Shown: positions 11,824 through 22,599, counted from the first letter of the stretch. The stretch: DNA of 64,000 nucleotides from Lepidodermella squamata (GCA_047495785.1 JBLDXI010000013.1:3534001-3598000); one strand, 5' to 3'. Made by a program: numbers and translations. Notes: a model not told the origin generated them from the sequence alone.

Positions 11824-12081
11824 TCATCCGATTTTCGCTTTCTTTGATCCCTTGACTTTCAACTTGACGTCTATATCATCTAACCCGCCGATATTGTTAG
11901 CATTACTGTTTAATGCACTGTTAATTGCAAGGCTGACAACTCCAAGCTTCTTCTTCCCTGACATGCCGTCGACGAAATCTTGAACGTCTTCGTTGGTGAA
12001 GTAAACCACAATCAGAGTAACGGCAACAGTCAAAACTATGAGAAATATAACGCCATAGCAGATAACCCCGCAACAGTTCAT
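11824..12081 (-). CDS. small single-pass membrane protein, paralogue 1
   Basis: This single-exon frame encodes 85 residues. The ATG at 12081 was chosen because it sits in a GAGAATG context shared with the paralogue at 14688. A hydrophobic segment of about 25 residues near the N-terminus (CYGVIFLIVLTVAVTLIVVY) is followed by a polar tail ending in basic residues GSKKAKIG. The paralogue ends FKKAKIG with the same architecture. The N-terminal MNCCGV cysteines could be lipidated or form a metal or disulfide pair; that is speculation. No family is recognised. It is flanked by a PAN-like gene copy and a TA-target transposon on the promoter side, an arrangement repeated around the paralogue. Confidence 0.6.
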   Translation of the reverse strand: MNCCGVICYGVIFLIVLTVAVTLIVVYFTNEDVQDFVDGMSGKKKLGVVSLAINSALNSNANNIGGLDDIDVKLKVKGSKKAKIG

Positions 12082-12328
12082 TCTCGATAATAAATGCCTA
12101 GAAATAAATATATTTTTAAATAGATTGCGCTTCACTACATATATGTAAGAAGAATTCTCATCCCAAATTGCCTATCGGTCAATTTCCACGAAAAATAGGG
12201 TGAAGATCTCCAACCTCCAGCTGGGCGTTCGCATCGAATCGGAATTTTCGGCCGGTGATTAGCTTTTAGTAGAAAAGTTATATAAAACTGATATGCCTGC
12301 AACTACTGTAATTTTGGTATCCTATATA

Positions 12329-13480
12329 CAGTAGATCCGGCACGCTGGTACAGTTCAGCGTGCCAAGCGCCAAGATGAATCACTATCTGAATCATGACTT
12401 TTTGCGTTTTGGTCGCGCGACCGAAGAAATCCATGTTGACGGGCCCAATAGGACTACTGCGATTTTTGGCTGAAAACATCGCGAACGCGAAAATGAGTCA
12501 TAATTATTATCGCGTTCGATTTATCATTTTGTTTTGATGCAGACGTCGCGCTTATGGTCGGGTTTAATTATAAAATATTCGTGTTTTGAGGCTCAAGCAA
12601 AAAAAAACACCTGAAAAAAACACTTCTGGTAAGGAGTGGTCGTAGATGTTTCTATCGGAACAATGTTTTTATTCCGCGGAAGAACATACCGCCTACCGTC
12701 GGAATTTATCGGAATAATAAAAATATCTCTTTCTTTACTTATTATACACTCTCAATACCTTTTTCCTCGACTAATGTCTTTTCGATGACGGAAAGATGGA
12801 CCATGCCTCTTGCCACCACGAACAGCAGGAGCCCAGCTTTCACTGACTTTCACCCTTCGCCCCCATCACTAAACCCATATTTTCAACCCCTAGATGATGA
12901 AAAAATATTTTTGCAAATACTAGCTAAGTTGATGTTTGAAATTTCTCTATGAGTAAACAGGTTGACAGCAAGGAAATGTTGCCAAAAAGCTTTATGAGCA
13001 GAAGAACATTTCCAGTGTTTGAATATACCAGTTTCCCAAGTTTCTTCAAATTAAATTAAATAGAAAACAGATTTGACAGTGGCATTTCAAATATTCTAAA
13101 ATTTTACTAATATGGCCTTATTGGCCAGGCTTAACTAGGCTGGCTGAAGCCATTGCTGTAGCGTTACCGCTTCACAATTGCTTCGATTGCTTCACAGTTC
13201 CGACAGAAAAAAATGCTTTCCAATAAATTCGACAATTTTCCGCTGTAAAATGTCTTTCGGATAATTGTAGATATTTTGTTCCGTGAGCGAGAGACATTAT
13301 TCCGATAGAAAGATAAAAAGAAGGAGTGATCAAATAAAAATGTTGTCTATTTAGAAATTGAAAAATCTCAAATAGCGTGTTCTCCGATTTTGCTGAAATA
13401 ATTGATAGAGACTGGCATCTGGCATTACATCCAGCTTCATAGAGCCGGCAAATTTGCTAGTTACAAGGAAAAATTGCAAT
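12329..13480. mobile_element. CAGTAGATC-ended element, copy 1, right end lost and interrupted
   Basis: The left end CAGTAGATCCGGCACGCTGG follows a TA and matches the left end of the complete element at 14951. Internal similarity continues (GGTCGCGCGA, ATGTTGACGGGC, AATATTCGTGTTTTGAGGCT) to about 12600. It resumes at about 13330-13460 (GAAATTGAAAAATCTC, TAGAGAC(T/C)GGCAT), matching 15310-15400. The roughly 700 bp between is a separate insertion. No matching right terminus was found, so this copy is truncated. Confidence 0.65.
12632..13336. mobile_element. inverted-repeat insertion inside the CAGTAGATC element
   Basis: Related AGGAGTG(G/A)TC words flank this segment, while the paralogous uninterrupted element has a single AGTGATC site at 15294-15300, so this looks like an insertion with an imperfect target duplication. 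Near the ends TTCTATCGGAACAATG and its approximate reverse complement (CATTATTCCGATAGAA) form inverted repeats. No transposase frame is visible. The boundaries are approximate. Confidence 0.5.
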
Positions 13481-13511
13481 ATATTTCGAATAATAAAACC
13501 CACGGGTAATA

Positions 13512-13956
13512 CCGTATTTACGTGAATAAAGGCCGCGGCGATTATTTTCCTAATTTTTCAGAAAAGGTAAAAAAAACGCGGCGATTAATCGAGTGCGGTC
13601 TTTATTCGCGTGCGGCCTTTATTTTCCTCTCTTAGCCAAAAAACGATTTTTTTTCAAATGTAACTTGTCTATTTCATTATTGTCACTCAATTTCGATTTC
13701 ATCTTCTTCGTTTGGATCGGTTTTGGCGTCATTTTTCGCATTTTCTTCGGCGTCGACAAACAATATTTCAAAATTGAAAAAATAATTAAACATGTTCACC
13801 TCTCGCGATGATGCTGTGCCGCGCGTGTTAGAGCTGCGCTGATTAATCGCGTGCGGCCTTTATTTCGATTGTTTTTTTTTTAAATAACACAATTTTGCGT
13901 CGATTATTCGCGCGCGGCCTTTATTCGGAGTGCGGCCTTTATTCAAGTAAATACGG
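13512..13956. mobile_element. MITE, CCGTATTTAC ends, TA target site
   Basis: The left end CCGTATTTACGTGAATAAAG is inverted at the right end (CTTTATTCAAGTAAATACGG), and TA flanks both sides. The 445 bp interior is filled with copies of a GCGGCCTTTATTCG-like motif in both orientations (13590-13615, 13852-13865, 13908-13940). It is non-coding. Confidence 0.85.
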
Positions 13957-14466
13957 TAATTTAATTTTGTTTCCCCATCAAAGAACTTCAAAGAAACTAG
14001 TTGAAATTTTTGCCAATTCTCAGTTATTATATTCATCACTGGGAACTCAGCACAAACTGAAAAGTATTTGAAAATTCGCAACACAATCAGTGGAAATAAA
14101 GATTCCCCTACGAGTAAAATTTATATCGGCTTGAGGGTTGTCTCGCGATATTTTATTTTAGTAATCGCAGTAAGGCAACTTTTGCGAGGCTCTGAAAAGC
14201 ATTATATGTATATTACAGACTGCACTTTCGCCAGCGGAGCTGCTCAACGTGGTTGAAATGCTCGCATTGCTTTGGAAATGGGCAAAGCTAGGATCTGTCA
14301 AACATCAAAGGTAAAAAAAGACGCGCATACGACGCCGCAGGCATCAGCTATCCATTTAAAATAAGTTGTCAATCAATCCTATAAAAATTGGGAAATGATC
14401 AGCAAAATGAAAGATTTTATTGGCAAATCGGCGATTTATCGCATCACAGGAAGGATAGCCTCATCC
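13957..14466. other. no gene supported
   Basis: This holds the 3' flank of small membrane gene 2. From about 14260 on it resembles the flank of its paralogue (11600-11820). Confidence 0.4.
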
Positions 14467-14688
14467 TCATCCGATTTTCGCTTTCTTGAATTTCAACTTT
14501 CCCGAATCGTCGGAATCATCTGAACCTTCGAGATTGTAAACACCATTGCGAACGATAGGCGTCTTGCTGATGAACATGCTCAAGACGGATTCTAGAATGC
14601 TATCGATGTTATAGCAAATCACAGTCAAAACAATGCCACCAGTCAAAAATAGAATTACAAGGCCAACGACAAGCCAGTATATGTCCAT
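14467..14688 (-). CDS. small single-pass membrane protein, paralogue 2
   Basis: This single-exon frame encodes 73 residues, and the ATG at 14688 is in the same GAGAATG context as its paralogue. It has an N-terminal hydrophobic helix (YWLVVGLVILFLTGGIVLTV), then a polar region rich in Ser/Asp (SDDSDDSGK) and the shared basic terminus KFKKAKIG. The tail sequence between helix and terminus has diverged strongly from paralogue 1, while the helix position and the terminal hexapeptide are kept. This suggests the C-terminal KKAKIG matters, perhaps as a trafficking or binding signal (inference). No family is recognised. Confidence 0.6.
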   Translation of the reverse strand: MDIYWLVVGLVILFLTGGIVLTVICYNIDSILESVLSMFISKTPIVRNGVYNLEGSDDSDDSGKLKFKKAKIG

Positions 14689-14950
14689 TCTCAATAAATG
14701 CCTAAAAATCTACATATTTTCAATAGGGTGCGTTTTACTGAGTTTTCGAGTGCCGATCAATTTCGACGAAAAAATAGGGTACAGAGGTCCAACCTCCAGC
14801 TCGGCGCTCATCGAATTGGAATTTTCGGCCGGTGATTGGATGTGGGTAGAAAAAATCGAAAAGGAAACGTTTTCGCGCAGTATATTTATTTGCTATTTCG
14901 CGTTGCGCCTGTACACAGTGTTATGTTGTTATCATATTATATATTAAATA

Positions 14951-15739
14951 CAGTAGATCTGACACGCTGGTACATTTCCGTGTGCCAAGATATGAGTCAT
15001 TTTGAGTCGTCATGATTTATTGCTTTTAGGTCGCGCGAACCAAGAAATTTATGTGGCGTATATGTTGACGGGCGCAGGACTACCGCGAACACGCGATGAT
15101 GAGTCATACCCAGCGCGTTCGATTTATCATTGTTTTAGTGCAGAGGTTGGGCCTATGGGTCGCGCTCAATTTGAAAATATTCGTGTTTTGAGGCTCAGGC
15201 AAAAAATCGGCCCAGTCTTGCGTCCGTCCACATAATATGCGTCACATGAAGAAATCGCTTCGTAATCACCTCCGTGCATACTACAATAAGTGAGCAGTGA
15301 TCAACCGAAAAAGCGTGTCTATTTTGAAATTGAAAAATCTCGATTTTGCTGAAAAAATTCATAGAGACCGGCATTATGACAGGCTTCATTCAGCCGCCAA
15401 ATTTTAATTATTAATTTTAATTTAAAATTAACCGCAAATTATCCTAAAATTCGATAAAATTCGAAGTTAACTGAATTCGCTCCAGCTTATCTTGAAATAT
15501 GGCTAACCAATAAAATCATCGTCATAACATCTTGGCAACTAAGAAAAATAACTTAGCGACGCACTTATGATTCATTGCTGGCTCTCTCTCCATAAATGGA
15601 AGCGCGTCCTATGCAGATGATATGGGGCTGCACTGTATTCTATCGAGTGATTTATTCGGCCATGGCCACCAAAACAGTAAAAAATCATGACGAATCATCT
15701 TGGCACTCATAAATGCACCTCGGCACGTTAGATCTACTG
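14951..15739. mobile_element. CAGTAGATC-ended inverted-repeat element, complete copy, TA target site
   Basis: The left end CAGTAGATCTGACACG is mirrored by the right end (CGTTAGATCTACTG), each bordered by TA (14949-14950 and 15740-15741). The inverted similarity extends to a TGCCAAGAT and a GTCATGAT block. The 789 bp interior has only a short frame (15002-15235) with no recognisable transposase domain. A related truncated copy starts at 12329. Confidence 0.8.
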
Positions 15740-15764
15740 TATTTCTTTATCTTTGTATTCTCAT

Positions 15765-15890
15765 GGCTACGTAAGGAATATCATGTCCTACCAAAGACGG
15801 GCACCGCTGGTTCCAACGTTATGCTCTATGCTGCGCCTTGAATACCACGAATTTCACGTCTGAGAGTAAAATATTGGAAAATGGCATCTT
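15765..15890 (+). pseudogene. 3' fragment of a third PAN-like gene copy
   Basis: The stretch GGGCACCGCTGGTTCCAACG to TGCTCTATGCTGCGCCTTGA (stop at 15839-15841) matches the last exon of the two full copies. Similarity continues into the 3' flank (GAGAGTAAAATATTGGA). Upstream exons are missing; the fragment begins directly beside the right end of the transposon at 15739. It is a relic of a larger tandem array. Confidence 0.8.
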
Positions 15891-15897
15891 GAAAATA

Positions 15898-16232
15898 TGT
15901 AAATGTCACATTGAAAGTGTGCAGTCGTGAAATGTCGACAATTTATAACAAAAATCGCCGTTTAATGTGTACAATTTGGCGGATCCGTACAACGTCATGT
16001 TGACCACAAGGGGTAATTCGCATCGAGGAATCCGAATCCGAATCGAATTTTTTCATCTGAAATATTGATCGGAAAATAATCGGTAGAAAATCGATTAAGA
16101 AAATCGATTATTTTCCAACCATTGGACAACGCTATCAAACTATTGATATCGGATTCGGCTTCCTCGATACGAATTACCCCTAAATGTCACATTGAAAATT
16201 AATGTCACAATTTAAAACAAAAATCGCCATAC
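15898..16232. repeat. direct repeats flanking a small foldback element
   Basis: The words AAATGTCACATTGAAA and CAATTTA(T/A)AACAAAAATCGCC occur at 15898-15960 and again at 16183-16232, in the same order. Between them lies the inverted-repeat element at 16009-16181. Confidence 0.65.
16009..16181. mobile_element. short foldback MITE with AGGGGTAATTCG ends
   Basis: AGGGGTAATTCGCATCGAGG at the left is inverted at the right as CCTCGATACGAATTACCCCT, continuing into GAATCCGA-type sequence. The element is about 173 bp, non-coding, and includes a nested AAAATCGATTNNNNAAATCGATT-type palindrome. No convincing target duplication was found. Confidence 0.7.
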
Positions 16233-16840
16233 GGAAGGCATGAAGGGTATATGGGTTTATAATCGCCTGAAGGCTTATATTTCGGCCTGAGGCGCAGCTT
16301 AAGCAACTTTTCAAAAGTCATTTGAAAGTGTTGGCAAATTTGGCACCATTGGAAAGCCCAAGAGGCGAGCTATTTATTAGCGAAAATTGCCAATTTATAT
16401 CATTTGATATAATCAGGGTCAAAGTTCAAAGTGTCCAAATTTTGGGCCCGTTACCGTATCTCTGATCTGAGTTTCAACGTAAAATAGGTGAAAAAGCGGC
16501 GTGTTTTCTTCAAAACTGCAAGCCGGATTTTTAAACTCAACAAATGGCTGTGTTGTGCAGAGATTTTTATTTGATATTTGAGAACAAATTGAAAAAACGA
16601 AACCATTGTTAATCTAGATCAAAGGTCCACCATGAAAAGATCACTAAATTCTCATAATTGAACATGCGGCATCGATTTCAAAAGGGTCAAGAGATTAACG
16701 AGTGTGCATATTATATGCGCGGTTCGATTACTAGAAATCAAAAGAAATCGCGTTGAAATAATTGTTAAATAATTGTTTGCTTCAGCATCAAAAAACAAAT
16801 ATTGTGTTTGTTTGCGTGCTTTTGTAGCAACCTTCAGCCT
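16233..16840. other. no gene supported
   Basis: This stretch lies downstream of the minus-strand GTPase gene. I see nothing beyond low-complexity A+T-rich sequence. Confidence 0.4.
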
Positions 16841-19800
16841 TCAAGCAAACTGATACAACAGCCTGCCAACGGAAAGTCTCGCCTTTTCAGACAATTGTTG
16901 GAAAATTCCGGTTGCCACCACGTTTCGGGCAGCTTCTTTTCCATTTGTTTTCATTTCGGCAGCCATCGCGAGCAAATTATCCAAAAGATGTATGCGTATC
17001 TTCCATCCATCTTGCATTTCACGCCGTTCCTTTGCTTTCATTTCCTGGAAATGAACGTAATTTTTATAGAAGCAAAAGAAAAACCAAGTGGAATGACTCA
17101 CCTCGACAAATGATTCCATATCGACGTTGGGCAATGCTGATAGTTTAGCCAATTCATCACAATCGTGTACAAGATCTTGCAGTAAGCTAACGATCTTGGC
17201 TAGCTCGGTAGAAATTTTGCTGGAAAGTTGTTCTGCAAAGGACTTGGCCTCATTGTATGCCTTGTCGGCAGCTTTGTACTTTTCTTTGACTTCTGCGAGC
17301 GTAGTTACTTCTTCCCTTGCACGAGTGTCCCACGCCCAATCTTGGAGGCTGTGATTTTTCTTAGAACAATCGCACTGACCGGGGCAATTGTCGCAAGTAT
17401 TTCGCTCGAGCCAATGAAATTTAAATGCTGCGCATGCTCCGGTGCGAATTCCTGAAAACCAACAATCGCATGGATCGTGGCACGCAAACTTACACTGCAT
17501 GCAATTCATAGCTTGCTGTCCATTGGGAAGCATCCGCTGAAATGAGAATATAGATAGATAATTATGATTATCAAACATAAGGGTGTATAGTGTTTCATCA
17601 GCTCCAAAATCGCTACTTGGCCGGCAAATGGCTCTTGGATGTATTGAAATGTATTGCTCCCAACTCCCAACTCAACACTTACCAGCTTAACGGCAGCTTT
17701 ATTTGGTATACAACTCTCTATCTAAAACCGACTAGGTGGAGAGATCCAGATTGCTGATTTTAGGGCTTTCGAGTGTTCCATTCCAAAAATCAGAAGTCAA
17801 TAATGGAATCGAATTCGGGAAAACAAAATCGATATCCTAATTCTACAGAAGGCAAAGAATTCTTTCAGATATTTTTCCAGAATTTTAGGAAGTAAACCGT
17901 AGGTAGGACATCAGGAGGGAAAAACGTTATAAGACTTGTAACTACAGCGTGTCCAATAAATAACGCAAATAAAGGAAATACACGGAAAAGGGATCGGAAA
18001 CACTAAAATGAGAGGGGAATAAGTCATATCTCAAGAAAAATCTAAAATGCCATAAGATTATAAATTAAGAATAGTAATCAAGTACCGTAATCCGGTACAA
18101 CTTTGAACACCTACGTCCATGCAAACTTCAATAAGCTGTGTAAATTCAACGGATGCGATTTTGGTTGGGGTTTCAACGTAGTTCGATAGGGGCCGCCTTG
18201 TGTAACATCCTGATATTTTTTATTCTCGGAAATTCGCAAGCGTAAGGATTTGGCAAGGGGTACCCCCAAAGTACAACTTTGAACAGCGGAGTACAACTTT
18301 GAACACCAAGATTTTGTGTAATAAAAAATCCACCTTTATTCGTGCGAAGAGAATTTCGCGTGAAAATTGCGATTTTCAACTCGCTGGTTTGCTCATAGAG
18401 AACGGAGTGCGTGAAAATTGAAAAATAATAAGCTATCAACATTTTTATGGTGGACTTTTTACTCGGTATTTGAAATTAATTCGTTGCCATTACGAGATAA
18501 GAAGTCTTTTTTCTGATCACTACGTTCTCTATGTAGCATAATTGAGTTCAGTAAATGCGAGCGAAGTCTATAAAAAAGTTGAAACATTCTCCTCGAAGTG
18601 AAAATAATAAATTTCTATCGTGTTCAAAGTTGTACTGGTGTTCAAAGTTGTACTTTCGAGTGTTCAAAGTTGTACCGGGTACCCTTGCAACTTTGAGCAC
18701 ATGCCACGCGAAAACCACTCTACAGAAGGGCGTGCCTTTTCGGCTACTTCTTCAGAAAAGTATAAGCTTGAATTCACCAAGTTGGAGCGCGCTGATATCT
18801 GCTACGGTTATCGCAGGACAGCACTTCAAAGTAAACCAAAAACGTTAATTTTTCGGGAATTTTTAAGGAAGAGACCGTGGGGGCTGTGTTGATGAAACTT
18901 GGCAAAATGTTAGATCTCAACGAGACCTATATTCAGTAAAATTCCCAAGCGGTAGATCCCCATGGTTTCAGAGAAAAGCTGATTTGCGTGAAATGTTCAA
19001 ACTTGTACCTGTTCAAAGTTGTACCGGATTACGGTATGTCTCTTGTGAATTGGATTGAAAAAATCAGAAGAAATTTGATCCAACCATAGGTGAAAACAGA
19101 AAGTTACCAAAACAGCTACTATCGGGATTTTCTCCGGTAAATTTTTATTTCCTTTGGTAAAATCGTGGATAATGAGTGGAAGCTTCTCCCATTGGGTTTA
19201 ATTTAAAACTTGAATCAACATAAATTACTAAATTTTTTCCAAAATGAGCTACTTATGGGACACACTGTACTGTCAAAATTGTAACCCAACCCGGTATCTT
19301 TTCTGAAGCCCATTAAATTTTGCAGTTTTTAATGAAAATTGAACTGATTTTTTTTAATTGCGCCCATTGAGAGAATCTTCCATCGAATCCACGATTTTAC
19401 CGAAGAAATTAAACACTTACCAGAGGAACGCTGAAAGCTCTGATGGTAACTAAAAACCGAAAATTACCTGAAGTCGGAAATTTTCCCATTGCTAAAAACT
19501 TGGGACTAATAGTAGATGGACTCGACACTCCTTAAAATTATTCGGATTGCAAAAAATTACGCTAACAAAGTGATTTTTTTGCTCGCGAAAAAAATGAATG
19601 AAGTTTTGTTATTTTTTTAGCACAAAGCAGCCATCGCCCATTATGAGGCAAAAAATAGCTGTTCTAATTACATTTTACCTCAATTACTCTCGAAATAATT
19701 AGAATTGTGAGTTGTAAATTAGATATTCAGAATCCACATGTAATGACGATTGTAGTGATATTAATATTTGAACCTTCACCGTTTATTGTCGCTTTATTTT

Positions 19801-22599
19801 TCGTCGGTATAACAATTTAATGGATTTTTCCGGCGAGAAATATTTCACATGAGTATAGGTATATTCTTCGGCTTTTTTGCACTATTAAGAGGGATGATAA
19901 TTGTGGTCGGCAAATCAACAACCTAATATTCTACCTACCCTACCCTTCTGGCCCTTCGCGTAGTGACAAAACTGGGCAGTACCTATTGCAATTAACCCAT
20001 CTACCCTTGTGTATATTGTTAATACCTAACATGCCTTTTCCCGCGAATTTCTTTCGCATTTTGGCATTTTTCAGTGCCAATAGGGATATTTCAACCTAAC
20101 GATTGATCGGTAAATACCAAATTTAATTTAGTTTTTGAATTGAAAATTAAAAATAATATGGCAAAATTTCCCCTTTTGGATTTTCAAAAATCTTAAATTT
20201 TCAAGGAATAATTTGGAAACTGAATAAAAAAATAAAACATGGCTGGTAAAATTAACCTATACATCACTCAACAAGAAGAAATCCTAGTTACATGGCAAAA
20301 ATTAAATAAAAATATTGAATACGGCGTGAAGCCTAATACTGTATAGCTAAGTATAGCTGATGAATCATACACCGGTGAATTATTTCATAAAGCCATTACA
20401 AACACAGAGAAGCTGGATTTTAATCATATTTTTATATGACTACATTTTATATGTTATTAAACGAGCTTCCTAAATATGCTAAAAATATTTCTGCAAACCT
20501 CATAGATTTCGTGAAACTGAGGAGCAAAGTACTAGTGTGCCTGAAATCACCGCGCGTAATGGCGAGATGCTGCTTTTTTATTTGAAATTATTGTTAATCG
20601 GCCATTTTTTGCTGTCACCGCGAAATCACGCGATCAAAAAGCAGTTTTTTGCAATCCGAATAATTTTGCATGGAGAAGATAGGGAGTTTCGAGTCCATCT
20701 ACTATTAGTCCCAAGGCTAAAAATGGGTCAAACTTTGATTTTCAGATAATTCTAAGAATTTCGGGCAAAGTATGATTCCAAAGTGAATACAAAGTTTTGC
20801 ACGGAATTTTACACTGAGTTTGAAATTAATTATTTCAGAACTACTTTGGTCAATAACAACGGTTCTATGTCAATTGAGCAAACGAAAATTGAGCAACGAA
20901 AATAGAGCAAGGGCTTTTGAGCAACGATATTAGAGCAAACGAAATTAGAGCAAAACGACTTTTCAGCAAAACGAGATTAGAGCAAAACGACACGAGAGCA
21001 AATTGTATTTAAAATAAACAACAGCTGCAATTAATTATTAAATTTGCTCACGTGTCGTTTTGCTCTAATCTCGTTTTGCTCAAAAGTCGTTTTGCTCTAA
21101 TTTCGTTTGCTCAGAAGTCGTTTTGCTCTAATTTCGTTTGCTCTAATATCGTTGCTCAATTTTCGTTTGCTCAATTGACATAGAACCATAACAACATCTC
21201 CTGGAGTTAAAAAGTGTTTCAGGGCGAATAACTAATCACAAATATTTGGTTCCGGTAACAAATCTAACTAACAAAAGCAGAAATTAGCTGTCGAAACTAA
21301 TAGATAACCTCAAAAATAACAAAAATAACATACCCTGTACTTTTCATAATACGTTGTTCGAATGGTGAAATTCTTATGCGCCTCGGCCTCCTCTGCGTGA
21401 ACGTTTATTTGGTCAAAGATCTCCACAAGACGCTGAACTTCGTTCAAAATTTCCGTTAGTTTTTTCAATCCCGCGGTGATTTTAGATGCCAGCTTTTTGC
21501 GTAGTGCCAAAACCTCTCTGCTGTGCTGTAAGGAAACAGGATCGCGGGATGTTACATGGTTGAGGAAATTCTCCAAACTCTTCATCGTATCATCCCATTG
21601 GTATCGCAACATTAGCTTCGCTCGTTCAGTCAGCTCTCCCTCTGACTTTCTCGGGAAAATGGCATCGCCGTTTTCAAACCAAAAATGTTTCAGTGTTTCA
21701 GAATGTCCCGGGTCACTTGTTTTGATCGCAGATTGAAAAATGGCCAAAGCCTCCGGTCGCACACCAAATGGCGAAGTGGCAAACGTGAATATCGGAACAA
21801 GGTTACCCGGCTTCATGTCCGCCGCAGTTGCTTTATCTGGAATGCGCCCATGAATCATGTCGGAAGCGAACATTTCAAACACGCATTTCAGCTGTCGCAT
21901 CAAATGTTCCGCGCGTCGAGTTTCAGAGTTTCTGAATACAACGCACAGAGCTTCTAGTTGATCGATACCACCTTCGCCTTCTGCTCAGAAATAAAATATA
22001 AATAAAATTAGTGAAACGCAAAATCCTATTGTCAGCTCACCGTTCATCTTGAATAGTTTGGAGAACAACTCCTTCGTACCTTCGTCGAATGCCTCGCCGT
22101 CTGTGTCGCCAAATCCAGGTGTGTCGATGATAATGAACCGATAGTTTAATCGCGATTCGTGGATGATATACACAAGAATCGATTTTGTTTGACTTTCAAT
22201 GTTGGCTCGCCTTTCCTCGTCACTCGTTAAAATGAATCGAAATTTGTCATCAAACTCTACGCCAAATAGATTATTAAGAGTGGTGTCGATGAATGTTGAT
22301 TTGCCATGGCCAGCCGGACCGGCAATAAGGATTGCTTTTTGGGATTGATTCAGCTTTTTGACGCCGAATTCGTACGGTTTGATCCAACGTGTAGCCCCAT
22401 TTTGCATAACGGCTTTTATTTTGCGCCCTTCGCTAAATGGAGGGATATACAGCTCGACGGCGCTGTTATCGGCTTTAGAGCCGGTTAGCTTTGTTGATTT
22501 TCGTTTCACAACTTCAGCAAACCGCTCTACATGAGTCGCATGAGTCGGAGAGTATGGAGGTGGCGGTGGGCCGTTGACTTCCACAGCGGCATTGGCCAT
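16841..22599 (-). CDS. AIG1/GIMAP-like GTPase with cysteine-rich and coiled-coil tail
   Basis: Four exons (22599-22041, 21980-21334, 17536-17102, 17044-16841) sum to a continuous 614-residue protein. Residues about 90-200 form a P-loop GTPase: G1 is GPAGHGKST, the G3 box is DTPGFGD, and the Thr/Ser-rich region between them would hold G2. The N-terminus is proline-rich (GPPPPPYSP). The second exon is mostly alpha-helical. The third exon opens with a dense cysteine cluster (CMQCKFACHDPCDCW, CDNCPGQCDC) that may bind metal, followed by Lys/Glu/Ala-rich coiled coil to the C-terminus. AIG1/TRAFAC-type GTPases act on membranes, often in immunity or stress, in plants and animals; the role here is unknown. 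Intron 2 is 3.8 kb and full of transposons, whereas introns 1 and 3 are about 60 bp. The protein is uncharged at the N-terminus and lacks a signal peptide, so it is probably cytosolic. Confidence 0.85.
17945..19267. mobile_element. mariner-like MITE (CAGCGTGTCC ends) split by a nested MITE
   Basis: Ends CAGCGTGTCC and GGGACACACTG are inverted, with TA on both sides (17943-17944, 19268-19269). Removing the nested element at 18085-19034 and its extra TA leaves about 371 bp. A second element with the same ends at 50527 is 366 bp long, which supports the reconstruction. Both are non-coding and lie in introns or between genes. This one is in intron 2 of the GTPase gene. Confidence 0.75.
18085..19034. 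mobile_element. MITE, CCGTAATCCGG ends, TA target site, nested
   Basis: CCGTAATCCGGTACAACTTT at the left is inverted as AAAGTTGTACCGGATTACGG at the right, flanked by TA (18083-18084, 19035-19036). Inside, the end motif GTTCAAAGTTGTAC or its complement recurs about eight times in clusters (18270-18305, 18620-18680, 18995-19025). There is no transposase frame. It inserted into the CAGCGTGTCC element. Confidence 0.88.
19499..20715. mobile_element. hAT-like inverted-repeat element with 8 bp target duplication
   Basis: The left end CTTGGGACTAATAGTAGATG is inverted at the right (CATCTACTATTAGTCCCAAG). Inverted similarity continues through GGACTCGA and AAAATTATTCGGATTGCAAA. The 8 bp GCTAAAAA occurs at both borders (19491-19498 and 20716-20723), as expected for a hAT-type target duplication. 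It is 1217 bp, without a recognisable transposase, and lies in intron 2 of the GTPase gene. Confidence 0.88.
20861..21187. mobile_element. 327 bp foldback element with GAGCAAAACGA repeats, 8 bp target duplication
   Basis: Nearly the whole element is two inverted arms of about 145 bp around a short A+T-rich centre. The ends are GGTTCTATGTCAATTGAGCA and its complement. Each arm is an array of the motif GAGCAAAACGA(C/G)... (or TTTGCTCTAATTTCG on the other strand). The direct repeat ATAACAAC borders both ends (20853-20860, 21188-21195), an 8 bp duplication like hAT elements. It also lies in intron 2 of the GTPase gene. Confidence 0.88.

Noticed and set aside
15002-15235. 77-residue frame inside the CAGTAGATC element as transposase remnant
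   Set aside because: It is short, with no DDE or helix-turn-helix motif, and not kept as a frame in the copy at 12329.
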